From positions 310,001-374,000 of the forward strand of contig NZ_PHHE01000001.1 of the NCBI RefSeq assembly GCF_002813455.1: a DNA stretch of 64,000 nucleotides, given 5' to 3'. Positions within the stretch are counted from its first letter, which is position 1. Each line of letters opens with the position of its first letter. The notes beneath the pieces are model-generated. The model ran no database searches. It was not told the origin of the DNA and saw only the letters and a list, made by a program, of their open reading frames with translations. Shown piece by piece: positions 1 to 9,160 of the stretch. The stretch comes from Pseudomonas baetica (GTDB taxonomy: Bacteria; Pseudomonadota; Gammaproteobacteria; Pseudomonadales; Pseudomonadaceae). The position numbers and the translations under genes are program-made.

Positions 1-3000
1 GTCGACGCAGGCTTTGACGATTTGAATCTGCGCCGCGGTAACATCGCCAGGATAGCGGTCGGCACTGAGGGCCACGCTGTGCACCGGCTCGCGGTGGGCT
101 GACTTGATGGCTTCGTGCAAAGCCTGTTCCGCCGCCGTCAACGTACTGAGTCGTGCAAGACGCAGTCGGGCACTGGCACGGATGTGGCCGCTGGGCAGCA
201 GATAACCGGCGTCCACCCATTGTGCTGTCGCGGCAATGAGCCCCATCCAGCTGAACACATCCTTGCGCAGGGTACTGGCGGCTTGTTGCACGGCAGCCGC
301 CGGATCGGCGATGGCGGCATCCGGACGAAGATCCTCCGGACGCCGATATTCGCTCAGCGGTTTGAAGCCGGCAGGGATGTTGTTCTCGGTACCGTGAAAA
401 CTGGTCGCCAGCGGCTGGCCCGACGGCTCGTAAATCGCCTCTTCGATGTTGTCGTTGGGGTCGGTGATGCGCAGCGGTTGCAGGGCGTGATAATCGTAGG
501 CGATCTGCGTGGTGCAGCCATCGGGTAACTCGACGCGGGTGATGGCGAGTTGGTAGGCGTCGTATTTGGCGATGGTGACGCCGTGGCTGGTGGTTTCCTG
601 GTAGCCGAGCACCTTGAAGAAACCCTCAAGCCTGGCGTACTTGGCGTAGCCAAATCGCGACGAGTACAGTTCTGGCTCAGCATCAGGCGGGGCGGCGGGT
701 TCAAACAGAAAGGGCATCGCGATAAAACCGATTTTCACCAGTTCGGCACGGATGTCGAAGGGCGGCGGCGCGACGCTGTAGGCCTGCAGCGCGGTCTTGT
801 CCAGTTGCGCCATTTCCAGCCACGCTACCAGCGCTTCGAACCCGGCCACCCCCTCAGCCAGCGGTGTGCCGTCGGTATCGAGGTAACGCTGTATGGACTG
901 GCTCGTCAGTACTCGCACGGCGTTCCAGTGCGGCGAATTCTGATGCGCCGTCAACTCCTCGTAGCAAACCTGCTGCGCCCCAAGTCCCGTCGGCAGCGTG
1001 CCCTTGGGCAGAACTAGCGCATTGCCACGCTGTTGGTAGGGCAAACCCAGGCGCCAGTGCTGAGGGTCCTTGTCCAGGTCGATGAACTTCGCCCGGGTTT
1101 CACTCAGATAAAACGATTGCTGCGCCGGGTCATGGGCATCGAGCCACCACTGTCGTTCGTCCGGGTCGCTGAAGGGCGGGGTGTCCTTGTCGGTCAACCG
1201 GCGAGCATAGCTCACCGTCAGGGCATGCGTGGTCAGGCCGTACAGGTTAAAGCGCAGGTTGACGTCATGCCGGCACAGCGGATCGTCCGTGAAACGGTCG
1301 TACTGATAACTGATCTTTTCCAGCACAAGCGGCAGCAAAACGGCTGCCGCGTACTGCCCCTGCGGACGGACTTCACGCACCAGATAACGCAGCTCCTCCA
1401 CGGCATACGGTGTGGGAGTGCCCGGCTTGTCCATGTCTGCTTCGGCGTAAGTTTCGATGCGGATCACCGAACCGACCAGCGCCCGCGCTATCTGGTATTC
1501 GCTTTCGGTGTCATGTGGCTCAATCAGCTCATCGAACTCGTCCTCGGGGTGATAACGGCTGAACAGCGTGGCCCTCAAGGGGGACGCGTGGGCGTCGGCA
1601 TTGAAATAATCCTCACGCGGTCGGTCCAGGGATCGCCCGGTATGAAACCAGGTACAGGCCCGTACCGGCGCGCTGAAGCCGACGTCTTCAGTGCCGGAGG
1701 CGCTCTCGCTGTCGGTTTGTTGCAAGTACCCGAAGCCGCGGAATTCGCGCTCCTTGCCGTCGTACACACCTTCGCGCCAGGTGAACAGCTGAGTCAGGCA
1801 ATTACCGGTGATCTCATCCAGTTGCTGTTGTTTTTTGACCACGGCCACCGGGAATGGCAAGCGGCAGACCGGCAGACGTTTGAGCTTGAGTATCCGCTGT
1901 TTTTCATCCAGCCATTCCTGCGCCGAACTGCGGTAGACCACACTCGTGCTGCAACCCATGTTGTTGTTACTGGCGGTCAGCAGATAGGGCTTGGCCGTGA
2001 CGAAATCGTAACGCCAGTGTTGCGGCTGCATATGCGTGACCGTCAGGATCAGGCTGGCGCAGCCCAGCCCCTGCAGGTCGGCGAAGCTGACCTGACACAA
2101 GCGGTCGTAACGTACGCCATCGGGCCATTTCACAAACCGCGGGATCTGTTCAAAACCGTTGCCGCCGCGGTTCATATAGATCTCAAAACCATCGAACCGC
2201 AGATAGATCAGCGCGGGTGCGCCAGACCCGTCGAGGTCAGCGATGCGCACCCGTGACGAATCGAATTCATCATAGGAAAACGGCAGGTCGCCGAGCTTGA
2301 AACCTTTGCCGAACCGACCGTGGCCCAGGTTTGCCCAGCAGCGGATTTCGTTGTGGCGAATACGGCACAACTCGGGCATGTCGCTGCCGAGCAGATTGCT
2401 GAGCATTACCAGTTCAGTACGGGAGTTACTGAACACGGGCAAGCGGTCATCTTCAGGCTGGTGGGGCACTTCTTCGGCAGCGGCGAAGCCTTCTTCGCGG
2501 CGGTTGGCGTACAGGCGCACCGAGTTCGGGCCGATCATTGCCAGCGAATTCAGGCCGTCACCGCTCAAATCGCCGAGGGTCGAGAGTGTTTTGAAAAACT
2601 CCAGTGGAAAGTTTTTAAACGCGACGAATGCAGCAAAATCATGCTGCTCCGTCAGCGCGTAGTATCCGCTGTGGCCGGGCTGGGCAATGATGAAGTCCAG
2701 TCGTCCGTTACCGGTCAGGTCGGTGAGCAGTTGCTGCACCGAGCTGTTGTGATCGGCTACGGGAATTCTGTCCAGTAACGTCAAGGGCCCGTACTCAATC
2801 GCATCACCTCCTTCGCGTGCACGCAAGGGTTCGCGGTAATACCAGGCTTGCTCATATCGGCAAAGAAACCCCGGCAGCCCTTCACCGCGCAGGTCGACAC
2901 ACTGGTAAACCTCGCCGTCCTCGATACCGGGCTGGTTTTGCGATTGGAACAAACGGGACGGGGTCTTATTGATCTCGAAGTCCGAATGGTCAAACTCCAC

Positions 3001-4092
3001 CGGCGGCGTGTTTTCGACAACGCCTGAGGCATCAAACGCTTGATAGTGGGCGGCGCTAAGCTGGCTGTAGGTCCACTCCCCGGAATTTGGCGGTCGATAC
3101 TCCAGCAGCAGGCGACGCACCAGTTTCGGTGTGGCACCCAGCTGCGGCTCCTCGGGGAAATAATGAAACATCAGCGCCTGCTGGCACAGCCTGCGCGTGC
3201 GGATTTCAAAACCCTGGCCGTAGGTCGAGAACGGGTCGGCACGGGTGAGCCACGGTTTCAGTGTGGGGCCGTCGTACACCGGCACCTCGCTCAGCGAGGT
3301 GCTGCGCTCGCCGTAGTCGAACAACAGGTGAAAGTGCCAATCCAGAGTGCCTGGGTCTGCTACCTTCCAGGCATACAGATCCTTGCTGGCCGTGAAGTTG
3401 CCATACAGCACTTTGTGCGGATAACGCTGGGCGCGGCAGTCATGGATCGGGTCGGGGTCCTGATCGTCGGCCTTGTACAGGTAACAGATGTGTTCGCCGT
3501 GGGCGTTCATGCTTTCGCAGAGCAGCCAGGCGTTGATGCGGCTGGGGTCATCCGGGTCTGCAAGGCGCGATGCCTCGGTTTTGCCGTAGACGTGCAGCGA
3601 ACCGTCCGCGCCATGTATCAGCCAGAATCCTGCGCTGGCACCTTCGGGTTGCCAATACTCTCGCAAGGCAAAATCGCTTTCGACCCGTGGCCAGTAACGC
3701 ACCACGCTGTGCGTGCCGATGTCGACGCAGTCGTAGCCGGTTTCGGTGCGCGACTTGGGCGTGCCGTCGGCCTCAAGCTCAGACATCAAGACTTGGCCAT
3801 CGTGGCCGAGCATCTCATCGAAAGGGGTGTAACGCGGCACGCCCTTGCTGGTGCGGCGGCTGATCTGACTGAGGCTGACAGCGAAGCCCAGGCCACAGAC
3901 CCCGTTGCCACTCTGGCTGCTGTAGGTCAGGGACAACTGCGGATCAAAACCGCGTCCGGCGGACAGCGGAAGCGGCAACTCGAACGACGCCATGCCGGTC
4001 GGGCCGACGCTGTCCCAGCTTTTGCCGATGGTGGCGATCGATGAGCTTTTGGCGATGCTCGGGGGGGTAATGCTCAGGTCCTGATCAGCCAT
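1..4092 (-). CDS. TcaC/TcB-like toxin complex subunit B (SpvB domain), 3' end outside window
   Basis: This is the B subunit of a Tc (ABC-type) toxin. In the family, TcB with TcC forms the cocoon that carries the TcC effector and docks on the TcA channel. 1364 codons are visible from the ATG at 4092 (SD AAGGACG just upstream) and the frame is still open at base 1. The first ~300 residues are an SpvB-type domain (GKSWDSVGPTGMASFELPLPL, then LTYSSQSGNGVCGLGF). The middle carries FG-GAP/VCBS-like propeller motifs (LTDLTGNGRLDFI, LGDLSGDGLNSLAM, IADLDGSGAPALIYL) typical of TcdB/TcaC. TcaC/TcdB proteins are about 1480 aa, so either ~100 residues or a fused TcC lie beyond the edge. A 20-bp lux-box-like dyad lies 76 bp before the start. 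The assignment is firm; the C-terminus is unknown. Confidence 0.92.
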   Translation of the reverse strand, partial: MADQDLSITPPSIAKSSSIATIGKSWDSVGPTGMASFELPLPLSAGRGFDPQLSLTYSSQSGNGVCGLGFAVSLSQISRRTSKGVPRYTPFDEMLGHDGQVLMSELEADGTPKSRTETGYDCVDIGTHSVVRYWPRVESDFALREYWQPEGASAGFWLIHGADGSLHVYGKTEASRLADPDDPSRINAWLLCESMNAHGEHICYLYKADDQDPDPIHDCRAQRYPHKVLYGNFTASKDLYAWKVADPGTLDWHFHLLFDYGERSTSLSEVPVYDGPTLKPWLTRADPFSTYGQGFEIRTRRLCQQALMFHYFPEEPQLGATPKLVRRLLLEYRPPNSGEWTYSQLSAAHYQAFDASGVVENTPPVEFDHSDFEINKTPSRLFQSQNQPGIEDGEVYQCVDLRGEGLPGFLCRYEQAWYYREPLRAREGGDAIEYGPLTLLDRIPVADHNSSVQQLLTDLTGNGRLDFIIAQPGHSGYYALTEQHDFAAFVAFKNFPLEFFKTLSTLGDLSGDGLNSLAMIGPNSVRLYANRREEGFAAAEEVPHQPEDDRLPVFSNSRTELVMLSNLLGSDMPELCRIRHNEIRCWANLGHGRFGKGFKLGDLPFSYDEFDSSRVRIADLDGSGAPALIYLRFDGFEIYMNRGGNGFEQIPRFVKWPDGVRYDRLCQVSFADLQGLGCASLILTVTHMQPQHWRYDFVTAKPYLLTASNNNMGCSTSVVYRSSAQEWLDEKQRILKLKRLPVCRLPFPVAVVKKQQQLDEITGNCLTQLFTWREGVYDGKEREFRGFGYLQQTDSESASGTEDVGFSAPVRACTWFHTGRSLDRPREDYFNADAHASPLRATLFSRYHPEDEFDELIEPHDTESEYQIARALVGSVIRIETYAEADMDKPGTPTPYAVEELRYLVREVRPQGQYAAAVLLPLVLEKISYQYDRFTDDPLCRHDVNLRFNLYGLTTHALTVSYARRLTDKDTPPFSDPDERQWWLDAHDPAQQSFYLSETRAKFIDLDKDPQHWRLGLPYQQRGNALVLPKGTLPTGLGAQQVCYEELTAHQNSPHWNAVRVLTSQSIQRYLDTDGTPLAEGVAGFEALVAWLEMAQLDKTALQAYSVAPPPFDIRAELVKIGFIAMPFLFEPAAPPDAEPELYSSRFGYAKYARLEGFFKVLGYQETTSHGVTIAKYDAYQLAITRVELPDGCTTQIAYDYHALQPLRITDPNDNIEEAIYEPSGQPLATSFHGTENNIPAGFKPLSEYRRPEDLRPDAAIADPAAAVQQAASTLRKDVFSWMGLIAATAQWVDAGYLLPSGHIRASARLRLARLSTLTAAEQALHEAIKSAHREPVHSVALSADRYPGDVTAAQIQIVKACVD

Positions 4093-4158
4093 GTTCTCGT
4101 CCTTGCGCACGCGGTGGGCGTGGGTAGGCTGACGCTAGCAAGAAAGGAGCAGGGCGTA

Positions 4159-4178
4159 ACCTGTCAAACCTGACAGGT
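4159..4178 (-). promoter_or_regulatory. Lux-box-like dyad upstream of tcB
   Basis: This is a perfect 20-bp palindrome, ACCTGTCA-AACC-TGACAGGT, with the CT-N12-AG layout of LuxR-family boxes. Its centre is 76 bp from the tcB ATG. A weak -10 (TAGCGT on the minus strand) is centred about 32 bp downstream. The arm plus flank TGACAGGTTACGCCC (minus strand) recurs at the tcaA box. It is one of seven such sites. The LuxR assignment is inferred from shape only. Confidence 0.75.
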
Positions 4179-4253
4179 GCGAACGATCGATTTATGTGCT
4201 TTGTCGCGGCTTTTTATCGCCGCCCCGAGCACGGTGAGTCGAAAACGGGGCAC

Positions 4254-4289
4254 AAAAAAGGCCGGCCCGTCGTGTGTGACGGGCCGGCC
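4254..4289 (-). terminator. Rho-independent terminator of fumarase
   Basis: A 12-bp GC-rich perfect stem (4260-4271 with 4278-4289, loop 6 nt) is followed on the minus strand by a run of six T. It lies 24 bp past the fumarase stop codon. It also separates fumarase transcription from the tcB promoter. Confidence 0.9.
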
Positions 4290-4312
4290 TTCTTTATTTA
4301 CGGTTGAAGCGC

Positions 4313-5836
4313 TTACTGCACTTCCACCGCCAGGCTTTCGGCAATCTTCTGCTGCCAGATCGCAGGGCCGGTGATGTGGACCGACTCACCGTTGCTGTCC
4401 ACCGCGACGGTGACCGGCATGTCCTTGACCTCGAACTCGTAGATCGCTTCCATGCCCAGCTCGGCGAACGCCAGCACCTTGGACTTCTTGATCGCTTGCG
4501 CCACCAGATAAGCGGCGCCGCCGACAGCCATCAGGTACACGGCTTTGTTGTCCTTGATCGCTTCGATTGCGGTCGGGCCGCGCTCGGACTTGCCGATCAT
4601 GCCCAACAGGCCGGTCTGCTCAAGGATCTGACGGGTGAACTTGTCCATCCGCGTCGCGGTGGTCGGACCGGCAGGGCCCACCACTTCGTCGCCAACCGGA
4701 TCAACCGGGCCGACGTAGTAAATGAAGCGACCTTTCAGATCGACCGGCAGGGTTTCGCCTTTGTTGAGCATCTCGACCATGCGTTTGTGCGCAGCGTCGC
4801 GACCGGTGAGCATCTTGCCATTGAGCAGCACGGTTTCGCCCGGCTTCCAGCTCTGCACGTCTTCCGGGGTCAGGGTGTCGAGGTTGACGCGACGGGCCGA
4901 CGGGCCGGCTTCCCAGACGATTTCCGGGTAGGCGTCCAGCGGTGGCGCTTCCAGCGAGGCCGGGCCGGAACCGTCGAGCACGAAGTGCGCGTGACGGGTG
5001 GCGGCGCAGTTCGGGATCATGCACACCGGCAGCGAAGCCGCGTGGGTCGGGTAATCCATGATCTTCACGTCGAGCACGGTGGTCAGGCCACCGAGGCCCT
5101 GGGCACCGATGCCCAACTGGTTGACCTTCTCGAACAACTCCAGGCGCATTTCTTCGATGCGGTTCTGCGGGCCACGGGCTTTCAGCTCGTGGATGTCGAT
5201 GGATTCCATCAACACTTCCTTGGCCATGACCGCGGCTTTCTCGGCGGTGCCGCCGATGCCGATGCCCAGCATGCCCGGTGGGCACCAGCCGGCGCCCATG
5301 GTCGGAACGGTCTTCAGTACCCAGTCGACGATCGAGTCGGACGGGTTGAGCATGGCCATTTTCGACTTGTTCTCGGAACCGCCACCCTTGGCCGCCACGT
5401 CCACTTCCACAGTGTTGCCCGGGACGATGGAGTAGTGGATGACCGCCGGAGTGTTGTCCTTGGTGTTTTTACGAGCGCCCGCCGGGTCGGCGAGGATCGA
5501 GGCACGCAGGACGTTTTCCGGCAGGTTGTAGGCGCGACGCACGCCTTCGTTGATCATGTCGTCCAGGCCCATGGTGGCGCCATCCCAACGTACGTCCATA
5601 CCCACACGCACGAACACGGTGACGATGCCGGTGTCCTGGCAGATCGGGCGGTGGCCGGTGGCGCACATGCGCGAGTTGATCAGGATCTGCGCGATCGAAT
5701 CACGGGCCGCTGGCGATTCTTCGCGCAGGTAGGCTTCGTGCATCGCCTGGATGAAATCCACCGGGTGGTAATAGGAAATGAACTGCAGGGCGTCGGCAAC
5801 GCTCTGAATCAGGTCGTCTTGCTTGATCACGGTCAT
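4313..5836 (-). CDS. fumA: Class I fumarate hydratase (4Fe-4S)
   Basis: It catalyses reversible hydration of fumarate to L-malate in the TCA cycle and is cytosolic, using a labile [4Fe-4S] cluster. The 507-aa length from MTVIKQDD fits Pseudomonas class I enzymes. I chose the ATG at 5836, which has AGGAG upstream, over a 10-codon longer start. Visible motifs are CATGHRPICQDTG, the central GGGSENKS region, and CMIPNCAATRHAHF near the middle, which include candidate cluster ligands. A TATACT hexamer at 5961-5966 (minus strand) is a possible -10. It is syntenic, as recalled, with PA4333 of PAO1, next to the sadC-like gene. Confidence 0.95.
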   Translation of the reverse strand: MTVIKQDDLIQSVADALQFISYYHPVDFIQAMHEAYLREESPAARDSIAQILINSRMCATGHRPICQDTGIVTVFVRVGMDVRWDGATMGLDDMINEGVRRAYNLPENVLRASILADPAGARKNTKDNTPAVIHYSIVPGNTVEVDVAAKGGGSENKSKMAMLNPSDSIVDWVLKTVPTMGAGWCPPGMLGIGIGGTAEKAAVMAKEVLMESIDIHELKARGPQNRIEEMRLELFEKVNQLGIGAQGLGGLTTVLDVKIMDYPTHAASLPVCMIPNCAATRHAHFVLDGSGPASLEAPPLDAYPEIVWEAGPSARRVNLDTLTPEDVQSWKPGETVLLNGKMLTGRDAAHKRMVEMLNKGETLPVDLKGRFIYYVGPVDPVGDEVVGPAGPTTATRMDKFTRQILEQTGLLGMIGKSERGPTAIEAIKDNKAVYLMAVGGAAYLVAQAIKKSKVLAFAELGMEAIYEFEVKDMPVTVAVDSNGESVHITGPAIWQQKIAESLAVEVQ

Positions 5837-6237
5837 GAGTCGCGCTCCTCTAAAAGACGGGAACATTCAATAAGGTGCTTGCAGCTTGGGTGCATCGGTC
5901 GGTTGCAAGCACCTTTCAAGGCACGCCGGGGTTGCTGGCGCGACGCTAAAAAGGCGCGGCAGTATACCGCGCATCCAAGGGGCATACACGCGCCGGCAGT
6001 CATTCGTTGGTCGCATGTCTTTCGCATAATCCTGCAGGAGCTGCCGCAGGCTGGTTTTAACAACAAGATCAAAAGTTCGTCCGATCGCGGCCCGAACCTG
6101 CGGCAGCTCCTACCGGGAACATGTGGGTTTTTGACGTCAATTTTCGAGCCCGAAAATCGGTGGTCATTTATCGACTACGCCTCTAAAGTGGCAGCCGGTC
6201 TGTAGAGTAGGACACTCGGTCAGCCTCTTATCGCACG
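5837..6237. other. Intergenic region fumA / GGDEF gene
   Basis: This 400-bp divergent gap holds the fumA ribosome-binding site, the candidate fumA -10 TATACT (5961-5966, minus strand) and an inverted repeat pair at 6034-6113. An in-frame TAG at 6208 limits any upstream extension of the GGDEF gene. I see no convincing coding sequence in it. Confidence 0.6.
6034..6113. repeat. REP-like inverted pair (GGAGCTGCCGCAGG type)
   Basis: GCAGGAGCTGCCGCAGG at 6034-6050 is matched by its near-perfect complement (16 of 17) at 6097-6113, with 46 bp between. It is a different sequence class from the GTGGGAGCGGGCTTGCTCGCG REPs elsewhere in the window. Confidence 0.7.
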
Positions 6238-7356
6238 GTGAGTCAACGATTGACCCATAACGCCATTCAACGTCTTTTGCTTAAACGCTTTGCCCTCGCT
6301 GCGGCCACCTATGGATTGGCTTTGCTGCTGCTGTGGCTGGCGTTTTTTACCGGGCATTACGACCAGACCTTGAACGCTGTGGCCATCGGCAGCGCGCTGG
6401 TGGTGATCTGTCAGGCGACCCTGTTCGGCCTGTTCTGGTCCGGGCGCAACCAGCGTTTTGCCGACCCCAGCCTGACCGAAGTGCAAGTGTTGCTCGGGCT
6501 CGGCTGGCAAACCTGGCTGATCGCGCACCTGGACGAGGCGCGCGGCGAGTTTCTGGTGTTTTACGTATTGATTCTGCTGTTCGGCCTGTTCCACCTGAGC
6601 CGACGGGCGTTCATCCGCTGTGCGCTGCTGGTGTTCTTCAGTTTTTGCGCGATCACCCTGTGGGACGGTTACCACTTGCGCTTGGCCGATCCTGCGCTTG
6701 CGGCCTTGCAGGTGTGCATTCTGGCGATGGTGCTGGCGTGGCTGGTGATTTACGCACGCTTCGTCCAGGTTTCCCGGCAACGCATGCGCCAGCGCCGGTT
6801 CGCCTTGCAGGCGCATCAGGACACCTTGCGCGGGATGATGCGCCAGCTCGAAGACCTGGTCGCCACCGACGAACTGACCGGGCTGTTCAACCGCCGGCAT
6901 TTCCTGCGTCTGGCCTCACGGGAACTGGAGGCGATGGATGTGGGCGTGGTGCACGGTCTGGCGCTGATCGATCTCGATCACTTCAAACGCATCAATGACT
7001 TGCACGGTCACGCGGCCGGCGATCAGGTATTGCAGGCCTTCGCCGGGGTTGCTCAGGCCTGCCTGCGCGACGGCGACGTGTTGGCGCGCTATGGTGGTGA
7101 GGAATTTGTCGTGCTGCTGCCCGATTGCGACGCCGAGCGCCTGACCGCCTGCTGCGAACGGCTGCGCATCGCCTTTACCGACGTTGAACTGGTGGGTTTG
7201 AATGTGCGTAATCTCAGTCTGTCGGTCGGCATGACCCTGCTGGAACTGGCCGACGATCTGGACGAGGCCCTGCAACGCGCCGATCAGGCGCTCTATCGGG
7301 CCAAGCGTGACGGGCGCAATCGCTGTGCGGCGGCATGGGAGAACGTCGATGCCTGA
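6238..7356 (+). CDS. Membrane diguanylate cyclase (SadC-like, GGEEF)
   Basis: It synthesises c-di-GMP from two GTP. About six hydrophobic segments occupy residues ~18-178, followed by a GGDEF domain with TDELTGLFNRRHF, DLDHFKRINDLHGHAAGD and the catalytic ARYGGEEF. An intact inhibitory I-site (RDGD, five residues before GGEEF) predicts product feedback. 372 aa from GTG at 6238. A TTG at 6250 is better placed behind a GGTGAG Shine-Dalgarno and would remove only four residues. Its stop overlaps the start of the next gene, so the two are translationally coupled. Its position between fumarase and a ferredoxin reductase matches, as recalled, sadC (PA4332) of P. aeruginosa, although this protein seems shorter than PAO1 SadC. 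Confidence 0.9.
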   Translation: MSQRLTHNAIQRLLLKRFALAAATYGLALLLLWLAFFTGHYDQTLNAVAIGSALVVICQATLFGLFWSGRNQRFADPSLTEVQVLLGLGWQTWLIAHLDEARGEFLVFYVLILLFGLFHLSRRAFIRCALLVFFSFCAITLWDGYHLRLADPALAALQVCILAMVLAWLVIYARFVQVSRQRMRQRRFALQAHQDTLRGMMRQLEDLVATDELTGLFNRRHFLRLASRELEAMDVGVVHGLALIDLDHFKRINDLHGHAAGDQVLQAFAGVAQACLRDGDVLARYGGEEFVVLLPDCDAERLTACCERLRIAFTDVELVGLNVRNLSLSVGMTLLELADDLDEALQRADQALYRAKRDGRNRCAAAWENVDA

Positions 7357-8284
7357 ACTTCGCGTCGGTGAACGGCAATGGTCGGTGGCGGCGGGTAGCA
7401 ATCTGCTCGATGCGCTGAATCAGAACGGTGTCGCAGTGCCCTATAGCTGCCGCGCCGGCAGTTGCCATGCCTGTCTGGTGCAGTGCGTGCAAGGTTTGCC
7501 TGCGGACAATCGCCCGGACGCCTTGAGCGCCGAGCAGCGTCAGCAGGGCTGGCGGCTGGCGTGCCAGTGTCAGGTGACCGAAGATTTGCAGGTGCACACC
7601 TTTGATCCGTTCGAGGATGGTCGCCCGGCGGTGGTCGAGGCACTGGACTGGCTCAGCGCCAATGTCCTGCGCCTGCGCCTGACCCCGCAACGGCCCCTGC
7701 GCTACAGCGCCGGCCAGCATCTGGTGTTGTGGATCAAGCACATCGCGCGGCCGTATTCGCTGGCCAGCCTGCCGGAAGAAGACCGATTTCTTGAATTCCA
7801 CCTCGATTGCCGTCAGCCCGGCGAATTCAGCGATGCTGCCCGGCGCTTGCAGATTGGCGATCCGATCCGCCTCGGCGAACTGCGCGGTGGTGCCTTGCAC
7901 TACGATGCTGACTGGCACACCCGACCGCTCTGGCTGCTGGCCGCCGGCACCGGTTTAGGCCCGCTGTTCGGTGTGTTGCGCGAAGCCTTGCGCCAGGATC
8001 ACCAGGGCGCCATTCGCGTCATTCACCAAGCCCATGACGCCAGCGAACACTATCTGGCCAAACCCCTTGCCGCACTGGCCGCCCAGCGTGAAAACCTCAG
8101 TGTCGAGCTGTGGACGGCGGCCGAGTCAGCCGCCGCTTTGGCGCAACTGCGCCTTGTTTCAAGGCAAACCCTGGCCTTAGTCTGCGGCTCACCCGCCAGT
8201 GTCGACGCCTTCGCCCGACGCCTGTATCTGGCTGGATTGCCGCGCAATCAACTGCTGGCGGATGTGTTTCTGTCCCGTGGTTAA
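7349..8284 (+). CDS. 2Fe-2S ferredoxin / FAD-NAD(P) oxidoreductase
   Basis: This is a plant-type ferredoxin fused to a ferredoxin-NADP reductase module, in the oxygenase-reductase family. It would pass electrons from NAD(P)H via FAD to a 2Fe-2S centre; the partner is unknown. Residues 1-90 carry CRAGSCHAC with a later CQC pair as cluster ligands. RPYSLASLP near residue 135 is the FAD-binding RxYS motif, AAGTGLGPLFGVL begins the nucleotide-binding half, and CGSP sits near the end. 311 aa. The ATG at 7349 overlaps the preceding GGDEF stop by 8 bp, which fixes the start. It is syntenic as recalled with PA4331. Confidence 0.9.
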   Translation: MPELRVGERQWSVAAGSNLLDALNQNGVAVPYSCRAGSCHACLVQCVQGLPADNRPDALSAEQRQQGWRLACQCQVTEDLQVHTFDPFEDGRPAVVEALDWLSANVLRLRLTPQRPLRYSAGQHLVLWIKHIARPYSLASLPEEDRFLEFHLDCRQPGEFSDAARRLQIGDPIRLGELRGGALHYDADWHTRPLWLLAAGTGLGPLFGVLREALRQDHQGAIRVIHQAHDASEHYLAKPLAALAAQRENLSVELWTAAESAAALAQLRLVSRQTLALVCGSPASVDAFARRLYLAGLPRNQLLADVFLSRG

Positions 8285-8346
8285 GCGCTGAATTCATGGG
8301 TACGAGGTGAGGGGAACTTTCCCGGCCCGCACTGTCGAGAGTTGTC

Positions 8347-9096
8347 ATGACCGAAGCCATCCTGCTGGAACGCGAACGCGGTTTACTGATCCTGCGCCTT
8401 AACCGCCCGGACAAGAAAAACGCCCTGACCCGCGCCATGTACAGCTGCCTCGCCGAGGCGTTGAAACAGGCCGACAGCGACCCCGAAATCAACGCCGTCC
8501 TGATCACCGGCAGCAGCGAATGCTTTACCGCCGGCAACGACATCGCCGACTTCATCCAGCAACCGCCGAGCGACCTCGACAGCCCGGTGTTCCACTTCAT
8601 GCTCAATCTGCTTGAGTGCCGCAAACCGGTGATCGCTGCCGTGGCCGGTGCGGCGGTGGGCATCGGCACCACGTTGTTACTGCATTGCGATCTGGTCTAC
8701 GTGGCGCGTGATGCGCGGTTGCGCATGCCGTTCGTCAACCTTGGATTGTGTCCGGAGTTCGGCTCCAGCCTGATCCTGCCGCGCTTGCTCGGCCAGGCCA
8801 AAGCCGCAGAACTGTTGCTGCTCGGTGAAGGCTTCAGCGGCGAACAAGCCGCTGACTGGGGTATCGCGACCGAGGCGCTGGGCAGCGGCGAAGCGGCATT
8901 GGCCAAGGCGCGGGAGATGGCGCTGCGTTTCGAGCAATTGCCGCCGGAAGCGGTGCGCATCAGCAAACAACTGATGAAAGCGCCGGACCGCGAACAGATT
9001 CGCAAAGTGATCGAAGAGGAGGGCGTGTTGTTCACCCAAAGGCTGCGCTCGCCGGAAGCCCGGGTGGCGTTGACCGGGTTTATCAAACGGCATTGA
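8347..9096 (+). CDS. Enoyl-CoA hydratase/isomerase (crotonase family)
   Basis: This 249-aa crotonase-fold protein acts on acyl-CoA thioesters. The oxyanion-hole segments are visible (ECFTAGNDIADF and VAGAAVGIGTTLLLHCD). The acid/base region reads LGLCPEFGSSLILPRLLG; a Glu in PExGSS resembles delta3,delta2-enoyl-CoA isomerases more than classical hydratases, so isomerase activity is quite possible (inference). GAGAG lies before the ATG at 8347. It sits 62 bp after the reductase, probably in the same transcript. It matches PA4330 by recalled synteny. Confidence 0.9.
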   Translation: MTEAILLERERGLLILRLNRPDKKNALTRAMYSCLAEALKQADSDPEINAVLITGSSECFTAGNDIADFIQQPPSDLDSPVFHFMLNLLECRKPVIAAVAGAAVGIGTTLLLHCDLVYVARDARLRMPFVNLGLCPEFGSSLILPRLLGQAKAAELLLLGEGFSGEQAADWGIATEALGSGEAALAKAREMALRFEQLPPEAVRISKQLMKAPDREQIRKVIEEEGVLFTQRLRSPEARVALTGFIKRH

Positions 9097-9160
9097 GCCT
9101 TCGGGTGGCCGGGCTGTCCTCACCGCGAGTCGCATTGTGCTGCGGGAGGACGGCAGACTT

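Noticed and set aside
1033..4044. Plus-strand frames opposite the TcB-like gene (407 and 334 codons)
   Set aside because: The minus strand encodes a continuous SpvB/TcB protein with recognisable motifs; the plus frames have no motifs.
4304..6205. A 633-codon plus-strand frame antisense to fumA
   Set aside because: Fumarase on the minus strand is certain; the antisense frame has shadow-like His/Arg/Val composition.
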